From Planctomycetota bacterium (GTDB lineage Bacteria; Planctomycetota; Phycisphaerae; Phycisphaerales; SM1A02): a DNA stretch of 7,659 nt. The stretch spans positions 1 to 7,659 of the forward strand of contig JACNLR010000070.1 in assembly GCA_014381385.1 (NCBI GenBank), given 5' to 3'. Numbering within the stretch: the stretch's first letter is position 1; the number at the start of each line of letters is the position of its first letter. The notes below the pieces were generated by a model. It saw only the letters and a program-made list of their open reading frames with translations, did no database searches and was not told where the DNA came from. Below are positions 5,333 through 7,659 of the stretch, piece after piece. Both the position numbers and the translations under genes were made by a program.

Positions 5333-6011
5333 AAACCCATTGACCATTGCGACGAATAATTTTCGTTGGGTCAACGTTATATAACGAAGCAAGATCATCA
5401 TTCAACGTAAACGATACGGGGTTACCATCGGTATTTATGTATTCAGCAGACCAGACGGTCGCTCCCCCAGTTATTGCTAATTCAGCCTTGAGTGTTAAAA
5501 GAATATCATCTGGAGAAGTTATCGCATTTCGTGAACCTGTGTTGTTGAGGACGCTATCATAAATTCGAGGGAAGAGATACCGCCAAGGCCTTAGGTTTTC
5601 TACCTCTTCTGAAGTTACTTTTTTACCAGTTCTTATATTCGCTACAACTTTGCAAAGGTCTTCTGCGTTTTGCGATGCGAGAAGAAGCGGTGAATTTTTG
5701 TTCAGGACAACTTCTGGCACAAGGAGGGAATTGGAATGGGTATGCATCGCTTGGAGTTTACTTCGAAGGATTGAATCAGTTTCTACTTCTATAAGCCCTA
5801 GTAGTGAACTTTTACGTAAGGATGGATCAAGTACCGCCGCTAGAATATAAAGGCGTTTGCAGTTCTTTGTATTTTTAGTTGTAATAGATGTATTGTTTGC
5901 CACATCTTCAGCTGCTTTTAAATAAGAAATTGGATCTTTTGGATTAACTTTAAATTCAACGGGAGAATCGTAAATGCTTGAGGTTAACAAAAATATGCAA
6001 AGGAATTTCAT
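5325..6011 (-). CDS. Exported hypothetical protein, second gene of a minus-strand pair
   Basis: The 228-residue protein starts with a short signal-like sequence (MKFLCIFLLTSSIYDS), so it is probably exported. There is no clear lipobox. Residues about 25-85 look helical and repeat-like (YLKAAEDVANN, CKRLYILAAVLDPSLRKSSLLGLIEVET, ILRSKLQAM), a pattern typical of solenoid proteins that bind other proteins. The middle, LVPEVVLNKNSPLLLASQNAEDLCKVV, is also helical. The C-terminal third (about 160-228) changes to NAITSPDDILLTLKAELAITGG followed by beta-like segments, ending in IIRRNGQWVSE. I recognise no enzyme motif. The ATG overlaps the upstream stop as ATGA (6011-6008), and a GGAG lies about ten bases earlier, so translation is coupled to the larger gene. 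I infer that the two proteins work together at the envelope, but this rests only on gene order. Confidence 0.82.
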   Translation of the reverse strand: MKFLCIFLLTSSIYDSPVEFKVNPKDPISYLKAAEDVANNTSITTKNTKNCKRLYILAAVLDPSLRKSSLLGLIEVETDSILRSKLQAMHTHSNSLLVPEVVLNKNSPLLLASQNAEDLCKVVANIRTGKKVTSEEVENLRPWRYLFPRIYDSVLNNTGSRNAITSPDDILLTLKAELAITGGATVWSAEYINTDGNPVSFTLNDDLASLYNVDPTKIIRRNGQWVSE

Positions 6012-7657
6012 CGAGACAGATCTCCAGCGTTAGTAGCAATTCCAGTTTGAGAGAAAAATAGATCCCAACTAGAAGTGATGAGAAACTCGACTGAAGCTAT
6101 CTGCTCGATAATAGTGCGGTCATTTTGTACTATAGATTTAAGTTTATTTGCAAACAACGCAGCGTTGCTGCCAGAATCAAAAATGGACGATGAGGTTAAA
6201 TAGTAATACTCAAGTTGATTGTGCAAGTAGTGTTGCAATATATTTGAAGGTGTAAATATAAAGAAAACACTGTCATCGTCGTGCGATTTCCTCTTTGCTT
6301 TGACAAGCAGACGCATTGCCTCTAAGGAGGTGTATTCAGTAGAAGAAAGAACTACCAAGGGGCTAGTTTCTACAAATTCGTCAAGGAGTGAAATCGTTAA
6401 CTCGTTAGAAATATAATCGAGTTGTTTTTGTTCTGGTTCTATCGTTGAAATTGCATGTTGTACAATTGCACGTCTTGCCTCATTGTCCCAATTTGCGCTT
6501 GTACGTTCTGGGAGTATGATTTCAGTGAGGTTAGCGACTAATTTGGATAGTTCCTTTTTAGATTTGTAATTACCTACATAATCAAGCATCGCTACTGCCA
6601 GATTATTATCATTATAGAATTGCGAAATGATGATATCGGTAGCTTGGGCTCGTATTTGGTTCGATTGCATAGCTAAAGCTGCACGAGCAAGAGTAGATGC
6701 ATCCTTCGTTCCTAGTACTGTTGCGCCACTACGCTTTAAAGCGGATAGCGCTTCACTCTTAGAATCATTAAACGTTGAAGTCCATTTGCCATCTGTCTCT
6801 TCATAATACACCGACGAGAGAATTGGCGGTGCGTCTACAGTAATTGTATTCAGTTTTGTAAACACTTTTTCAACTAAATCACTACGACCTCTAAACAAAT
6901 ATAAAGCTGCTTCATTGAGTAATCGAGTCTGTATTAAGAATGTAGCTAAACCACTGTGTCGATCTAAAGAAGTGTATAGCTCTTGCCATCGCTGCAATTG
7001 AGCACTGTCTATCATGTTAGGAAGTGCCCGAACTGTGCGAATTGGGAGGGGTTTGGTATCGACTTCCCATGTTTGTGCGAGTAGGCTTGTCGCACTCTCT
7101 CGCTCTTCTGCTGAAGCATCTACATTTAGAATGAACTGAGGGCTAAACCAAGTAGAGTTACCAGATGCGTAAAATAAATTACCTAAGACATATAAATCCA
7201 CGGAAGTAGTTGTTCTATCTTTGTACAAGGAAAGAACGCCATCTCTAAAGGGTTCGGACTTGATTGTTTCATTTTCGAGCAAGATTCGACCAAGTACTTT
7301 CCGTGTATTGCTTTCTCTTAATAAATCAAGCTTTGAGTTAACAATTGCTTTGATAACGCGCATATACCTAACATGGCGGGATTCTTGGTTGGCAATGCTC
7401 GATGTTGCAATCATCCATGCTTCCCACTGCATGAGAGTAAGCGAATCAAATTCAGTTGTTTCGAGTAACGATTGTGTAATTAGATCCAAGCACTCCGCTC
7501 TTGCAGTACTTGCGTCGCATGTGTTTATCGACTCTGGTTGTAGTTCAGCAGCATATGAGCGAGAATTCGGCGTAAGTAATGGACTGCACTTCATCGCTGC
7601 TAACATACCAACACTCCATGTTCGTTGAAGTACTGCGAGCGGTGCACCGGCGCGAAC
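6008..7657 (-). CDS. Large hypothetical protein, 5'-truncated by the window edge
   Basis: The frame is open to the right edge, so 549 residues are visible and the start is missing. A first ATG lies at 7606, but 17 codons before it (VRAGAPLAVLQRTWSVG) continue without a stop and give a plausible, mildly hydrophobic segment, so I do not use it. The rest is mostly polar helices. Runs include CLDLITQSLLETTEFDSLTL, ALYLFRGRSDLVEKVFTKL, TLARAALAMQSNQIRAQATDIIISQFYND and AVAMLDYVGNYKSKKELSKLVANL, as in a HEAT- or TPR-like solenoid, though no repeat is regular enough to name. No catalytic or metal motif is visible. Two cysteines lie near the N-terminus (NTCDASTARAEC). The gene is coupled by ATGA to the exported 228-residue protein. 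Function is unknown; a scaffold or assembly role is only a guess from shape. Confidence 0.85.
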   Translation of the reverse strand, partial: VRAGAPLAVLQRTWSVGMLAAMKCSPLLTPNSRSYAAELQPESINTCDASTARAECLDLITQSLLETTEFDSLTLMQWEAWMIATSSIANQESRHVRYMRVIKAIVNSKLDLLRESNTRKVLGRILLENETIKSEPFRDGVLSLYKDRTTTSVDLYVLGNLFYASGNSTWFSPQFILNVDASAEERESATSLLAQTWEVDTKPLPIRTVRALPNMIDSAQLQRWQELYTSLDRHSGLATFLIQTRLLNEAALYLFRGRSDLVEKVFTKLNTITVDAPPILSSVYYEETDGKWTSTFNDSKSEALSALKRSGATVLGTKDASTLARAALAMQSNQIRAQATDIIISQFYNDNNLAVAMLDYVGNYKSKKELSKLVANLTEIILPERTSANWDNEARRAIVQHAISTIEPEQKQLDYISNELTISLLDEFVETSPLVVLSSTEYTSLEAMRLLVKAKRKSHDDDSVFFIFTPSNILQHYLHNQLEYYYLTSSSIFDSGSNAALFANKLKSIVQNDRTIIEQIASVEFLITSSWDLFFSQTGIATNAGDLSR

Positions 7658-7659
7658 AG

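Noticed and set aside
7221..7628. Open frame of 135 codons on the plus strand opposite the large minus-strand gene
   Set aside because: The minus-strand frame is far longer (549 codons without a stop) and is coupled to the next gene; this one is a shadow.

Overview
The window is about 43% GC by eye and densely coded. It looks like a chromosomal stretch of a free-living Gram-negative-type bacterium. A low-GC, probably marine planctomycete of the Phycisphaerae type is my best guess. The guess rests on a TPR gene coupled to a CRTAC1/ASPIC-UnbV FG-GAP gene, a 66-residue protein with an NPTA...L..YYEHLL pattern, and secreted proteins of unknown family. It comes from memory of such genomes and is not proven here. 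There is no rRNA, tRNA, CRISPR array, phage gene or transposase gene.

Region 1 (1-2254, plus strand): the 3' end of a TPR-repeat gene overlaps by 4 bp (ATGA) a 529-residue exported FG-GAP/VCBS protein with a C-terminal ASPIC/UnbV domain. Region 2 (2255-2484): a 230-bp spacer with three 14-bp tandem repeats and a 29-bp imperfect inverted repeat whose right arm is partly duplicated as a direct repeat 30 bp away. This may be a small non-autonomous element or a regulatory fold just upstream of the next operon. Region 3 (2485-3862, plus): a manganese-type superoxide dismutase with an unusual cysteine-rich loop and a CxCxCxC tail. Thirteen bases later comes a lipoprotein of the acetolactate decarboxylase fold that keeps the metal-binding histidines but seems to lack the usual catalytic arginine. 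The pair is probably co-transcribed.

Region 4 (3863-4376): a 208-bp spacer in which I can defend no promoter, a 66-residue orphan gene with a strong ribosome binding site, and a structured intrinsic terminator. Region 5 (4377-5318): a single-domain CheY/PleD-type response regulator on the minus strand, with a divergent 148-residue protein of unknown family starting 30 bp away on the plus strand. Region 6 (5325-7659, minus): a two-gene operon of unknown function. It has a large protein running off the right edge (549 residues visible), coupled by an ATGA overlap to a 228-residue exported protein. Its stop codon and that of the convergent 148-residue gene lie in the two arms of one 8-bp hairpin.

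The strongest leads are the cysteine-rich superoxide dismutase with its metalloenzyme-like lipoprotein partner, and the repeat structure just upstream of them. I see no complete new defence or mobile system.
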